Shown piece by piece: positions 10,509 through 20,860 of a stretch of 64,000 nt of DNA (positions are counted from its first letter, which is position 1; each line of letters opens with the position of its first letter). Origin of the DNA: Termitomyces sp. T153 (Eukaryota > Basidiomycota > Agaricomycetes > Agaricales > Lyophyllaceae); contig JACKQL020000047.1 of NCBI GenBank assembly GCA_018296165.2, positions 248,001 through 312,000 on the forward strand. The letters run 5' to 3'. Both the position numbers and the translations under genes were made by a program. The notes under the pieces are model-generated. The model saw only the letters and a program-made list of their open reading frames with translations. It was not told the origin of the DNA and did no database searches.

Positions 10509-11597
10509 ACTAACTCCATCTACTGTTTTTGATACTGACTTTTGTCAACATATCCATCATTCTCACTACTTCTGTGGCTATGATTGCCCTTTCCACAACT
10601 TTTGAGCTGCTTGTCTTGGTCCCTATAGGCATTTTTTTTCTTCCTTTTGTCCTTTATCTCCTTTTACCTGATTTGCCCTCTTGAAAATCCTACTTCCTCC
10701 CCTGAAGGCAGCTCTGTTTGACCTTCATTTTCTTTCAATGTTGTTAATTTTTGTTTTTTGGTATTTTTTTCTTGGTATTCTTAGTCTATTTTTCGTGTAC
10801 ATGTAGTATATTTTAGAGAGAATCTTATTATGACTGTATTACATTGTATAAAATGATATATGACAATGAAAAATATGATATAAACTTGAAGTTTTCCAAG
10901 TCCTTCCAATAATCTGGAATTAGGGAACGATCTGGAGGTAGGAATGAAACTGTGGAAGTGTTGAAGGATGATCACTGGTCAGATCACCTGAGATGAATGT
11001 GAGATCAGAGGTAGTTTATTTTGAAATTACTCTCAAGGAAGTTGTCTCTGAGGCCTATTGCTGTCTGTCAAAACAATGAGCCTCCAAGGCCCATTAGGCA
11101 GCCCGATTAGTGCTGCCTCAGGTGCCACAAACAGCTTTCTAGTCCAACTCCAAAAGACCGCTCGAAAAGACAGAAGAAGCAGCACAAGTAATCATACATA
11201 TTTTCGTCGATGTCTCCTGATTCTGTGATCCAAAGTTGACTTTACAACCTATCTTCCAAATCTGCTATATTAGATCATTGTCGAGAGTTAAGCTGTCACT
11301 TTTCATAAAGATGTACTGTCGCATTTCATGACAACAACGACACGAATTTATATTATAAACAATCAATCCATTGTATCAATTTGGAAAGTTTGTTCATTGT
11401 TCCCATTCTAAAGGTCTCTCACCCAGTTGCTCAATCAAAGATGTAACCTTGAATATCTAAACTCCTGTAGGTAATTGTCAGAATTTAAAAAGTTACCAGA
11501 ATAAATAGGTGGGTATTAATACACTGAGCAATGATAGCAAACTGATGCTGAGAATGAAACAAGCCAGAAAATCATATATATCGTCATCAAGAGATAT
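10509..11597. other. Gene-free stretch holding the CpG-poor to CpG-containing border (about 11,090)
   Basis: Up to about 11,090 the sequence is almost free of CpG. From 'GCAGCCCGATTAG' (about 11,099) onward CpG is common ('CGCTCGAAAAGAC', 'TTTTCGTCGATG'). No gene is seen. The right half is the 3' flank of the kinase-like gene. Confidence 0.6.
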
Positions 11598-12930
11598 TCA
11601 AGACTTGGGTATAGCTGGAATACGACGCGCCTTGCGGATGAGTTGAGTCGCCCAGTGTCCGATCAAGTTGGTGACTTTGGTCCGCTGGTCAACTTCAATA
11701 ATGGGTGAACGCAACTTCCAGTCACTGAGTCCCTCAATTATAATTTTTAATCGAGAATTGGCTTCGCTCATCTGAGGCCGCTTCTTGGGATCGGAATTTG
11801 TCATGTCGTCAATAAGCTCACGCATAAAATCGAAACCTTTCTTGGCTTTCGCATATATACACCCCTAACACATCGTCAATATATCATCGATCGTCAAGAA
11901 GTTATACGCACATCAAGGAAATGTTGCCTAATACAGTTTCCTAGACAATACACGTCAACTGGGAATGGATCGCACGGAGGAGCATCAGGTAGAAGATGCT
12001 CAGGAACGGTTTTGTCGCCGCCCCACGGTGGTTCTTCCAAGCGTGGGGCTCCAGGGGGATACTCTTTGGACAAATCAAAGTCTATTAGATAGTACTTGAC
12101 CGGCTTAATGGTTCGAGAGGCGACAATCGAAGGTCTGCCAGTAAAATCACGTTTCATGAAAGTCAGAAAGGGATGTGGAGGAGCATCAAACAAATGCTGA
12201 GAATCTGCCATGATGTTATTGTACTTGCAGTCTCTGAGAAATTAATAAAAGTCAAGATGCTTGTGCATAAATTTAAAGTCGTACTCATGTGCGATGTTGT
12301 GTTCGTGCATGAATTCCAAACCCTATAGCAAAACTGAACCCATGAGTTCTCAAAAAATTTGGGATACGAGACCAACCTCAAATATTTGACGGAAGAACTC
12401 CACGACTTCACCAATAGTTTGAAAAGGTGCTCGTTCGATCCCTAACAAGAGAGGCAAAACTAAAAACGCTTTTTCTGAGCCTTCTGGGGGATCGATGACC
12501 TCCAGATATGGTATGCAGGAATTCCTTGGAGATGCAAGACGTTCGGAAGACAACAATTTGCCAACAGGGATTTCATCCGGGGAGCGTACCAGATGGATCG
12601 CCTTCAGCATGACTAGGGTTCCATCAGCTCGGCTTGCGTCCATGAGCGAACCCTGCGCGAAGAGAACATCTCTCGAGAGTGGATCAAGGGCAGTTACGAC
12701 AAGATACACACTGTAGCGACTACTCCATCTTCACATTCAGTCCACCGTTTGGAAGTGTCCAACCAGGAAGGTCTCCAGTCTGGCTGATAACGTGGTCTGA
12801 GAGTATAACCATGATCTTTGAGATATTGACAATGCTTGCGCCAGAAGAGTTCGGCAGGTATGAGTTGTCCATCCTTTGCGGCAACTCCAGGGGGTGCGAC
12901 GAATGTCTGGGGATCGAATGGAGTACTCAT
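11598..12930 (-). CDS. Protein-kinase-like protein, five exons, 373 aa
   Basis: Exons (minus): 12,930-12,712; 12,652-12,377; 12,322-12,285; 12,233-11,912; 11,864-11,598. Introns have GT/AG ends (47-59 nt) and the joined frame is exactly 374 codons including the stop. The start is the first ATG before FDPQTFVAPP; the upstream in-frame start is TTG and was not used. Read in order: an N-terminal region with YLKDHGYTLRPRYQPDW, a lobe with GTLVMLKAIHLV (lysine candidate), GLEFMHEHNIAH, a catalytic-loop equivalent HEDCKYNNIM, YYLIDFDLS in place of the DFG region, and PFPVDVYCLGNCIRQ as the D-x-x-x-x-G helix. This is the layout of the expanded agaricomycete kinase-like families. HED for HRD and DFD for DFG make catalytic activity doubtful. 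It is the only intact member of a local array whose other pieces lie at 14,843-15,086 and 17,145-17,275. Confidence 0.8.
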
Positions 12931-13262
12931 GCTCAAGACGTAGTTGGGGGGATCGACGCGACAAGGATGCACCAATTGCCAGTTAAGTGATGGACTCTTG
13001 TTCCATTTTCCGAAGTGATGAACGTGTCAAAAGCTGTTACGTACATAAGCGTACATACTACCGCTTCCCACACAACGATCAGGCGTCAAGAACAAAGAAG
13101 TGACGCGACTTGCGACTCTTCTGGTTTCAGAAAAACTTTGTTCCATTCTGATATTTGGATCACTGGATCCATGGATTCTGAGCCAACGCTCATATAAACT
13201 GATGCAGCAATGCGGCAAAAATAGGACTTCATATCATCAGACATCCTTCTCATCGGACGATA

Positions 13263-14080
13263 ATGGCACTTAATGGCTTCGTCGGTGCTTCCAACATCGG
13301 TTCATTTCTCCTACAAGCTGCATCCTTCGGCCAATGCACGATGAACAACTATAGCAAGATTCAAGTACGACTCTTGGATGCTAGTAGGCAGCTGATGAAG
13401 CGTAATCAGAAAGTACTCCAGATATCTGACTGATGATGAATTTGAGGAAGCAATGCGCCAGTGTGAGGAGTGAGTTCGAATTATTTTTCACCTCAACTTC
13501 TTATTCATTTTTATAGCACCATGCAAAAGGTGGCGAAAAGTCTGAAAGAAGATGCAGCTTGCAAGACTTTTATTGTTGAGATCAAGAAATATCGAGAAAG
13601 CAAAGAAAAGGCGCAATATAAAGTTGTTTCGAGCCACGTGATTATGGCAAATGTAATAGTAAGTAATCGTCTGGTATTAGTAGGCGGACTATAATGATTT
13701 ATTTTGGACTGTGTCCTCTGGCAAGAGTGTATCCACAAGAGCAAAAAGACGCGAAGAGAAACGAATCGATGAAACTGGGAACATTCTGCGACTCCAGCGA
13801 GTAGATGAGCTTGAAAGGATTTTGATGCAGGCCCCAGGTTTCGACGGAGCGACTTGTAAGGGTCTTCTGTTCGGTGGCATCCAATCACTCAATCATTTAC
13901 TTTCTGTCTCCAGTAATACATCACCTGAGGCAGGTTCCTCTTCCTCCTCCAAATTCTTCGCCTTCTCTGTCAGGCAATGAAGCCAGCAATCCTTTCAAAG
14001 ATCCGACGTCGGCGAGCGGCTTGAATTCAGTCGCCGGAGGAGACTCAGATGCTGGAGATTTGTCTCTTCAGTGCGCATGA
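13263..14080 (+). pseudogene. Small unknown gene, copy A, frame broken in exon 1
   Basis: ATG at 13,263 opens MALNGFVGASNIGSFLLQAA. A frame change of about 8 nt net, relative to copy B, falls after LLDASRQLM; downstream the other frame gives RKYSRYLTDDEFEEAM and ends at a GTGAGT donor. Exon 2 (from about 13,519) reads MQKVAKSLKEDAACK...IKKYRESKEK, exon 3 reads STRAKRREEKRIDETGNIL to DGATC, and a final exon with a Ser/Pro-rich tail ends at TGA 14,080. The composition (Lys/Glu/Arg heptad-like) suggests coiled coils; no family is recognised. It is divergent from the kinase-like gene with about 330 bp between their starts. It is unclear whether the break is real or hidden by an unrecognised intron. 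Confidence 0.5.
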
Positions 14081-14842
14081 CACCAAACTGGTGCTTGATA
14101 CAATTCACCCGTCGTGATGATACCCACATATCCTCTCTTGAATCCCGATCCATGACTCTCTGCTTCGAGCATGATTTTCTGGGAGTCTGCTGTAAATTTC
14201 TAGTATTGTATCTATTCAACGTCAATACTCAAGTTCGACGATGGTGGGACTTACTCTCTGTTTACTTTCTCGATCAAGAAAAAAGTTCCGAGCTTATGCT
14301 GTACTTCAGCTCAGTCTTTTCAGAGTGAAGGCTACAGAAGGGAATATGTGTGGTTCGGAAAGGCCTTCAAGTTAGAAAAGGTAAAAACAGATCGCAGCTG
14401 CCGCCGTCACACGTCGACCAAAATCAAGAACAGCTGAAACAAAGACAAAGCAGGAGAGTAGATATCAATAAGTGCCTATAACACCTATGAAGAACAAAAA
14501 ATTGTTCCAAGTTGACTTCGCCAAGATTGAGAACTTGTGAATTCATGTGTTGACCTCGAAAGGTGGCTGCAATTTGTTGGTACTTAGTAGACCTTACTTA
14601 GTATTATTCGAAGCCGAAAAAGGAACAATGGAATCCCTTCATCGCAGACGCTATGTTATCGCATCCGAAGCCGTTGCTTGTCAGTTGATCCTATGATCAT
14701 TGCCCACCATCACAAATGAACAAAGGATTTTGAGGATACAAGGCTTCCACGGAAACAAGTTGCGCTTCTTTTTGAGTAAATACATATTAATTCTGATATA
14801 ACGTAGTTACCAAAGAGCATACTGACAAGAAGAACAGCTCAC
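14081..14842. other. No gene; 3' flank of unit A, duplicated at about 16,090-16,830
   Basis: Non-coding CpG-containing DNA conserved between the two duplication units, including 'CACGTCGACCAAAATCAAGAAC' at 14,411 and its match at 16,391. I see no RNA gene. Its conservation follows from the duplication and does not by itself indicate function. Confidence 0.6.
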
Positions 14843-15086
14843 CAGCAGTTACAACGGGATACACATTGTAGCGACTACTGCATTTTCACATTCAGTCCAC
14901 CGTTTGAAAGTGTCCGGAAGGCCTTCAGTCTGGCTGGAAACGTGGTCTGAGAGTATAACCATGATCTTTGAGATATTGACATGTTGAACGTTTGCGCCAG
15001 AAGAGTTCGGCAGGTATGAGTTGTCCATCCTTTGCGGCACCTCTAGGGGGTGCGACAAATGTCTGGGGATCAAATGCAGTGTTCAT
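14843..15086 (-). pseudogene. Second kinase-like gene, N-terminal fragment only
   Basis: Start ATG at 15,086 opens FDPQTFVAPP, then AAKDGQLIPAELFWRK and YLKDHGYTLRPRFQPD, nearly the same as the intact gene at 12,930. It then meets a TGA where the intact copy has a Trp codon, plus a small deletion, and ends at the duplication junction (14,843). The rest of the kinase domain is absent. Confidence 0.85.
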
Positions 15087-15466
15087 ACTCAAGACGTAAT
15101 TGGTGATGGAACGACGTACTCCAACGACGCGAGAAGGATAAACCAATTGCCAATAAGTTATGGATTCTTGTGGACCTTGTTCATTTTCCGAAAGTGATGA
15201 ATGTGTCAAACGCAGTTACTTCCCACACATAAGCGCATACAGTTACTTCCCACCACGACGATCAGTAAAGAACAAAGAGGTCGCGAGATTTCCGATGGGG
15301 CTCTTCTGGTTTAATAACAGCTTTGTTCCAATTCTGATATTTGGTTCACTAGATCCATGGGGTTTCTGAGCCCGAACCCTCATATAAACCGATACAGCAA
15401 TGCGGTGAACATAGAACTTCATAATCCTCAGATTCCCTTCTCATCCTTGCTCACTACTGGACAATA

Positions 15467-16081
15467 ATGGCACTCAATAGCTTCGTCACCGACGCTTCTA
15501 ACATCGGTTCAGTCCTCATACAAGTTGCATCTTTCGGCCAACGCAGGCTGAACAACTCTAGCAAGATGTAAGGACGACTCCTGGATGCTAGTAGGCAGAT
15601 GTGGGAAAGCATGGGCGAACTCAGAAAGTACTGCAAATCTCTGTCCGATGATGAACTTGACCACATCATATGCCACTATGAGAAGTGAGTTTGGATTGAT
15701 CACCCACCATATTGACTCCTTCAAGTGATTTTTTTTTGACAGCCTCATGCAAATGATTGCAAATAGTCTGAAAGAAGACGCAGCACGCAAGTCTTTCATT
15801 GTTGAGGTTAAAAAGTATCGAGAAAGCAAAGCAATGGTAGAAAAAGCTATGATATTTGTGGAGGTAAGTAAATCGGTAGCTATAATGTTTTATATTGGAC
15901 ATTCAGTTGTGTCATTTGGCAAGAATGTATCCGCAATGACAGAAAAGAGACGAGTTGATGAAACTACGAACAATATGCGACTCGAGCGTAAAGACGAGTT
16001 TGAAAAAAGGATTTTGATGAAAGCAGGTTTGGACGGAACGAATTGTAAGGGCCTTCTGTTCAGTGACATTCAATCATACTA
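15467..16081 (+). pseudogene. Small unknown gene, copy B, with premature stop
   Basis: ATG at 15,467 opens MALNSFVTDASNIGS; a TAA follows NNSSKM (about 15,570), where copy A has CAA. After it the original frame continues with RLLDASRQMWESMGELRKY and SDDELDHIICHYEK to a GTGAGT donor at about 15,686. Exon 2 reads MQMIANSLKEDAARK then VEVKKYRESK; exon 3 reads SAMTEKRRVDETTNNMRLE to DGTNC. The Ser/Pro-rich last exon of copy A is deleted here. The two copies carry different lesions, so they decayed after the duplication. Confidence 0.6.
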
Positions 16082-17144
16082 AATCACCTACTTTCTGTTT
16101 AGAGATTCGTTGGTGAACGACTTAAATCTAATTTCAGCACGCATGACACTGCATCCGTGTGTTTGATACAACTCACCCGTCGCGATGTTATACGCCCACT
16201 CTCTTAAATCCCTCCTCATGACTCTCTGCTTCGAACATGACTTCTGGAAGTCAGCTGTAAAATATCGTATTTATTTAATGTCAGCGCTCAAGTTCAAGTC
16301 TTCTCCGAGTGAAGGCTACAGAGGGATTACGTGTGATAAGAAAAGGCTAACAAGTTAGAAAAGGTAAAGACAGATGGCAGCTGCCGTCGCATGTCGACCA
16401 AAATCAAGAACAACCGAATTAAAGACAAAGCAGGAGAGTGTCTATGTAGGACCTATAGCATCTGTGAGGAACAAAGAAAGTGCTCCGCGTTGACTTCGCC
16501 AAGATTGAGAACTTGTGGATTCAGACCCTCTGGTGAATGTGTTGATCCTTGATAGGCCGGCTGCAATTTTGTTGGTACTTACTATAATCTTATTAGAAGC
16601 CGAGGAAGGAACAACAAAATCCCAGACGCTATATCGGATCCGAGGCCGTTGCTTGTCAGTTGGTATGATCGTTGGCCACCATTCCAATGAACAAAAAGTT
16701 TTGAGGAGATAAGGCTTCCACGGAAACAAGTTGCACTTTTTGAGCGAATACATATTCATTCTGGCTTTGCGAGGCTTGGTCAAAAGTGACGTAGTTACGA
16801 AAACGAATACTTACAAGAAGAACTGCTCACCGATAGATTTCAGTACCGATAAAGAAAAATATCAATCGTGTGATGCCTCATATACAGATAACCTGAGCAT
16901 ATCCGATAACTCGTCTGGGACGCCGATTCAGTTTATCATCTGACAATCTTGTCAGTTCATCGGAAGAGGCTTGGACTGATACAAAGTGCACAGTAACGGT
17001 GGTGAAGATGAAGTGATAGACGAGCATGGATTCAACCTGACATAAACATCACATACCAAAAAGTACGATGGCTTGGATAGAGCAGATGCTATATACCTTG
17101 AGGATGATCGGTTTTTTAGGGATTCTGCTGATTGGTTAACAACA
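16082..17144. other. No gene; 3' flank of unit B and spacer
   Basis: 16,090-16,830 is the copy of the unit A flank. From 16,831 to 17,144 I see no coding frame with recognisable content. It could be the decayed middle of the kinase gene whose C-terminus follows. Confidence 0.5.
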
Positions 17145-17275
17145 CGGGAGCTTCCACTCGCTGAGATCTCCAATGATAACATACAAACGAGGAACTTGCT
17201 CTGAAAGATCACAATTTGTCGCATCATCAGAACTCAAAAGCTCATGCATTAATTCAAAAGCCTTTTTTCGCGGAT
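17145..17275 (-). pseudogene. Third kinase-like remnant, C-terminal fragment
   Basis: On the minus strand this reads KKAFELMHELL, then VPRLYVIIGDLSEWKLPCC and a stop. It aligns with GFDFMRELIDDM and LKIIIEGLSDWKLRSPI of the intact gene (11,864-11,700). It lies 0.3 kb beyond the duplication end. Together with the N-terminal fragment at 15,086 it indicates that a kinase copy once spanned this locus and lost its centre. Confidence 0.75.
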
Positions 17276-17279
17276 TTCT

Positions 17280-18668
17280 ACCTTAGTACCAACTGCATCG
17301 ACAGGAGGTTTCAATTAGCGACACAGTTTACTCGCAGTTAAGGCAGCAGAGAGGGGTAATGAACCATCATGGCTTTTTGGCAGACTGATAAAGAGGGCCT
17401 AGAGTGTGTCGTTGTCCTTGGCTAGCAATCGGTGCGAATTAGCTGGCAGGCCTTGTGGTCAATCGATATGAGCAATCGTCGATATGGAGGGTCAGGAGAA
17501 AATCAAGCTGAAGCATCTCAATTCCAGAGCAAGTGAGTGTGCAATTCAACCGAACTCGACGAGATAAAGGTATCATATTGACACGACGACTCGAATTATT
17601 GACAGGACGATATTCGGAATCGGAGGTGGAATGCAGGTCGTGACCGGCACCGGGCCATTGCGGCTTCCGAGCCCCTCGCTTGTTTTCCCACTGCTGCTAG
17701 TTCTCGCAAACACTCATCCGATGTCAATCGGAACGAGAAAACACGCAAGTACTTATTCAGCAGCTCAAATCTGTTGGAAAAGACATATCGTCCACGTGAG
17801 TGCACATTCCTGCCTCCGACCTCGGAGATCTTTATATTTTGTATGATCATTTATGAAGTCACTGTTACCTCGGGCCAGTCAATGTCAATTTGTAGCCTTT
17901 GATAAACTTGGGTGCCGTTCCCAGTCGGAACCTATTTCCCGAGGCAATCCCGAGGTCCGTCTGCCAATCACGTCGGCCTGTTTTGAGTCGGAAACCTCCT
18001 TCAGCCTTCTACTCGCTATCCAACCACGAATCTTTTGCTGTATATGTTGTTGATTGGCAGCATCCGATTGATCTTTCTAATGTTCCATATCGATCAATTC
18101 ATGGTCTAAACATGTGCTTTCCCTCGAACCTGAGTCCACTCTCTCTGACTTTCTGTGCATTTCCGAAACTTTTTTGCTTGCCAACATCTGTCATTGATCA
18201 CCCTTCATTTGCATATCCACCATCATCTTCCATCTCCCTTCTTCAGTCCATCATGTGTTCGTTACCAATTGTGCCATTGGCCTAACCAAAGAATCCGTGA
18301 AGTCCTCATCAATCAGGTCGAAGTGTATAGTATTCATCGGCAGTCTACATGCCGAAGGCGCAGCAAGACCATGGGACTTGCCTTCCCTGCTTATACGTCC
18401 CCACATGCGCCTGGATCTCCGTTCTATAAGTTAAATACATCTCATCCAGACAAGAAGTGATGGGCTGCCCACGCTAAAACTCTAAGATCTTATCCTTGCA
18501 CGATTGACCCCCCAGCGGTTCCTTGCACGACTGACCCCCCAGCAGTTTAAGATGGTGAGTCAGCGCTCGGTTTTCAATCGTCGCTACAAGTTGAGAGCTG
18601 CAGAAAGATTACTCATGAGGTAATTCCAACAGAGCCCTGTTACCACACAAAAAAGCCCCGTCAGTACC
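17280..18668. other. No firm gene; upstream region of the monooxygenase
   Basis: A possible short spliced frame starts at ATG 17,469 (MSNRRYGGSGENQ...), with a GTGAGT donor near 17,532 and a CAG acceptor near 17,606, but its downstream frame has no recognisable content. 17,850-18,490 is CpG-containing DNA with pyrimidine-rich stretches and no supported ORF. Confidence 0.4.
18494..18546 (+). promoter_or_regulatory. Two adjacent 27-bp direct repeats upstream of the monooxygenase start
   Basis: A block beginning CCTTGCACGA and containing TGACCCCCCAGC occurs at 18,494 and again at 18,521, with two base differences. It lies about 125-175 bp upstream of the ATG at 18,669, where a fungal promoter element would be expected. 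The role as a binding site is inference from position and repetition only. Confidence 0.35.
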
Positions 18669-20454
18669 ATGAGGGTGCGTGCAGAACCCCAGCCTCGAGG
18701 CGAACCAGACTCGTTTGTATGTATGTATGTCATGCTCACGTTCAACGAAACAGCACGAGGGCGCACCATGCAAGTTGGATATTACGATCGTCGGTGCCGG
18801 GATCGGAGGGCTGGCTGTTGCGTATTGTCTTGGGCGCGCAGGCCACAAAGTCACTGTCCTTGAGGCTGCAAGTTTTCTAAATGAAGCTGGAGCAGGAATC
18901 CAATGTACTCCTAATGTTACTCGTCTCTTGATACGTTGGGGCCTAGGAGAAGAACTCAAGAAGATCGCTGTCGTTCCGCAATCGCTCTCTCTACGAAGAT
19001 GTCTGTTTATCTCTTTTCCCTTGTATATATGTCACTGTCAAATCTGACTATCTGTTTCGTCTGTGTCTTTGTTTTTGCAGATTGGGACGGAGAACGCGTG
19101 GGGTGGAATAAATGGGGTGACGATGTTGAACGTGAGCACGGAGCGCCATATTACCATGTCCACGTTCGTCAACAGGATGTCTCTCCTTCTCATCTTCAAT
19201 TCTGACTGAATTTTTCCAACGAATAGCGAGCTGATCTACACAGGCTACTGCAAGAGAGAGCCGCTCCGTACATGGCACTACGCTTGAAAAGCAAAGTTCT
19301 AACCGTTGAAGCGAGCACTCCGTTCGTCGTGCTCGAATCCGGGGAGATCATCAAGACAGATTTGGTGATCGGCGCTGATGGCGTGAGGAGCGTTGTGAGG
19401 GATATCGTGGTAGGTAGGAAGGACGCGCCGCTGAAAACGGGGGACGCAGCGTATAGGGCCACGATACCTACTGCGGAAATAGTTAAGGATCCTGTGCTGA
19501 AACCATTTGTCGATGATGCGGAAGCGAATGTGTGGATGGGACCTGGAAGACATATTGTGGGGTATTGCATTGTAAGTCTGCGTCTATTCTGTTGTCGAAA
19601 GAAAATAAGCTGCCTACGGTTCCGTGTTTAGCGCGCGAAGAAGGAATATAATTTGGTGATGATACATCCTAGTAATGGAGAGGGGGAAGTTCCTGTACCG
19701 ACGGACTGTGAACAGATGAGGGCAGATTATGCTGATTTTGAGCCTCGGTATGGTTTTGAATGTGTCTGAGCGGGGAACTGACTGACTGAGATATAACAAG
19801 TGTTCGGAAGTTATTGGACCTCGTTCCTTCGACAATGAGCTGGGCCCTATGTGATCATAACCCATTAGATTCATGGGTTCACCCTAGCAGTAAGATCTGC
19901 CTGCTCGGGGATGCATGCCACCCAATGCTCGTGCGTATCTTGTCAACCTCATTTACAAGAGCTCAACTTTAATACAGCCCTACCGCGCCCAAGGCGCAGC
20001 AATGGCGGTGAGTTCTGCGACCTATTTCCCTTCTTTACAACTCAACTCAACCCCACTCAAGATCGAAGATGCAGCAGTACTCGGCAACCTCTTCACACAC
20101 CTTGCATCGCACGCCCAAATCCCCACCCTCCTGCGTGCATACCAGAAGATGCGGCACCCGCGGGCATCAGTCACACAGCTTGCGTCGCGCATGAATCAGA
20201 GTGTGTTTCATTTGCCGGACGGACCGGCACAGGATGAGAGGGATAGAGAGATGAAGGATGCGATGCAGGCGGAGTTGGTAAGGGTGCAGTTGAGGAGGCG
20301 GGGTATGGGTTCGGAGGAAGAAGGTAAGGGTAATAAGAATGTGTGGGCTGATAGAGAGAAAGTGAAGGCACTGTATGAGTATGATCCGGATGTGGAGGTG
20401 GAGATGTGGAGGAGGAGTGAGGATGCGAGAGTAGTTCAAATGGCTAAGTTATAG
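18669..20454 (+). CDS. FAD-dependent monooxygenase, salicylate-hydroxylase type, eight exons, 463 aa
   Basis: Exons: 18,669-18,716; 18,754-19,000; 19,081-19,163; 19,227-19,571; 19,632-19,747; 19,801-19,930; 19,978-20,007; 20,062-20,454. The lengths sum to 464 codons including the stop. Near the N-terminus lies the FAD-binding GxGxxG motif in ITIVGAGIGGLAVAYCLG, ending in VTVLEA. Then come RADLHRLLQERA, the DG motif DLVIGADGVRS and the second FAD motif ICLLGDACHPML, all in the family order. Such flavoproteins hydroxylate aromatic acids with NAD(P)H and O2, or act in secondary metabolism; the substrate cannot be told here. No signal peptide is seen, so it is probably cytosolic. The acidic and basic C-terminal tail (about residues 400-463) is longer than the fold needs. 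The first intron is only 37 nt; a start without it would need GTG at 18,679, so I prefer the ATG. Neighbours do not form an obvious pathway. Confidence 0.9.
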
Positions 20455-20860
20455 ATGTCTCAAAATTGTTGTGCTTTCAAACCCGCTAGCGCTGTCCATG
20501 ATGGGTATGAGAAGAATATGACTACTATTGCACACCTGTGTCGGATCCCCCCTTCAGTTGGACAAAGAAAGACTTTCTTCGACAACAGGACATTATTAGC
20601 ACTAGAAATTTAGTAGACAATAGCTGTTGCAGTTCCAACTTGAGCTGAGCTTCGTTTTGTCCTCACGCTTGCCGATTCTCATGGCAAAGCCTCGGAGTTT
20701 GAAACTTTTCAATTCCATCATTCGGACGCGGTCGCGGTCTTCTCGAGGCTCATGTGCTATTTCCGTGGATAATTCAAGAAATCAAGTTCCATCTAAAGGG
20801 GATAATAGGGTATTATGGTGCAATTGGATATACATGGTCTTGTGGTCTGCTTGTTACATG
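20455..20860. other. No gene; 3' flank of the monooxygenase
   Basis: CpG-containing DNA ('GGACGCGGTCGCGGTCTTCTC' near 20,724) with only short open frames. It ends at a repeat flanking the copia remnant. Confidence 0.55.

Larger units (their letters stand above)
12690..16830. repeat. Head-to-tail segmental duplication (unit A 12,690-14,842; unit B 14,843-16,830)
   Basis: Unit A begins at 'GGCAGTTACGACAAGATACACA' and unit B at 'AGCAGTTACAACGGGATACACA'. From there they stay collinear through the kinase 5' end, its promoter, the small divergent gene and a long 3' flank ending near 'GAAGAACAGCTCACC' (14,842) and 'GAAGAACTGCTCACC' (16,830). Unit A is about 2.15 kb and unit B about 1.99 kb; they differ by substitutions and indels. 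The breakpoint of unit B lies inside the kinase gene, which explains the truncated second kinase copy. Confidence 0.9.

Noticed and set aside
12660..12720. A 53-nt intron ending CTACAG in kinase exon 1
   Set aside because: It keeps a frame, but it would remove SWLDTSKRWTECED and keep a segment better explained as a 59-nt intron (12,711-12,653), which joins to the GSLMDASRADGT block.
12679..13197. Plus-strand and alternative minus-strand open frames over the kinase 5' exon
   Set aside because: Shadows; the minus-strand gene with five exons explains the region and sums to a whole number of codons.
17469..17850. A spliced gene starting MSNRRYGG
   Set aside because: One plausible intron, but the downstream frame has no recognisable content and no clear end.
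18679..19047. GTG-started unspliced first exon for the monooxygenase
   Set aside because: Nuclear genes rarely start at GTG, and an ATG with a short intron gives a better N-terminus.
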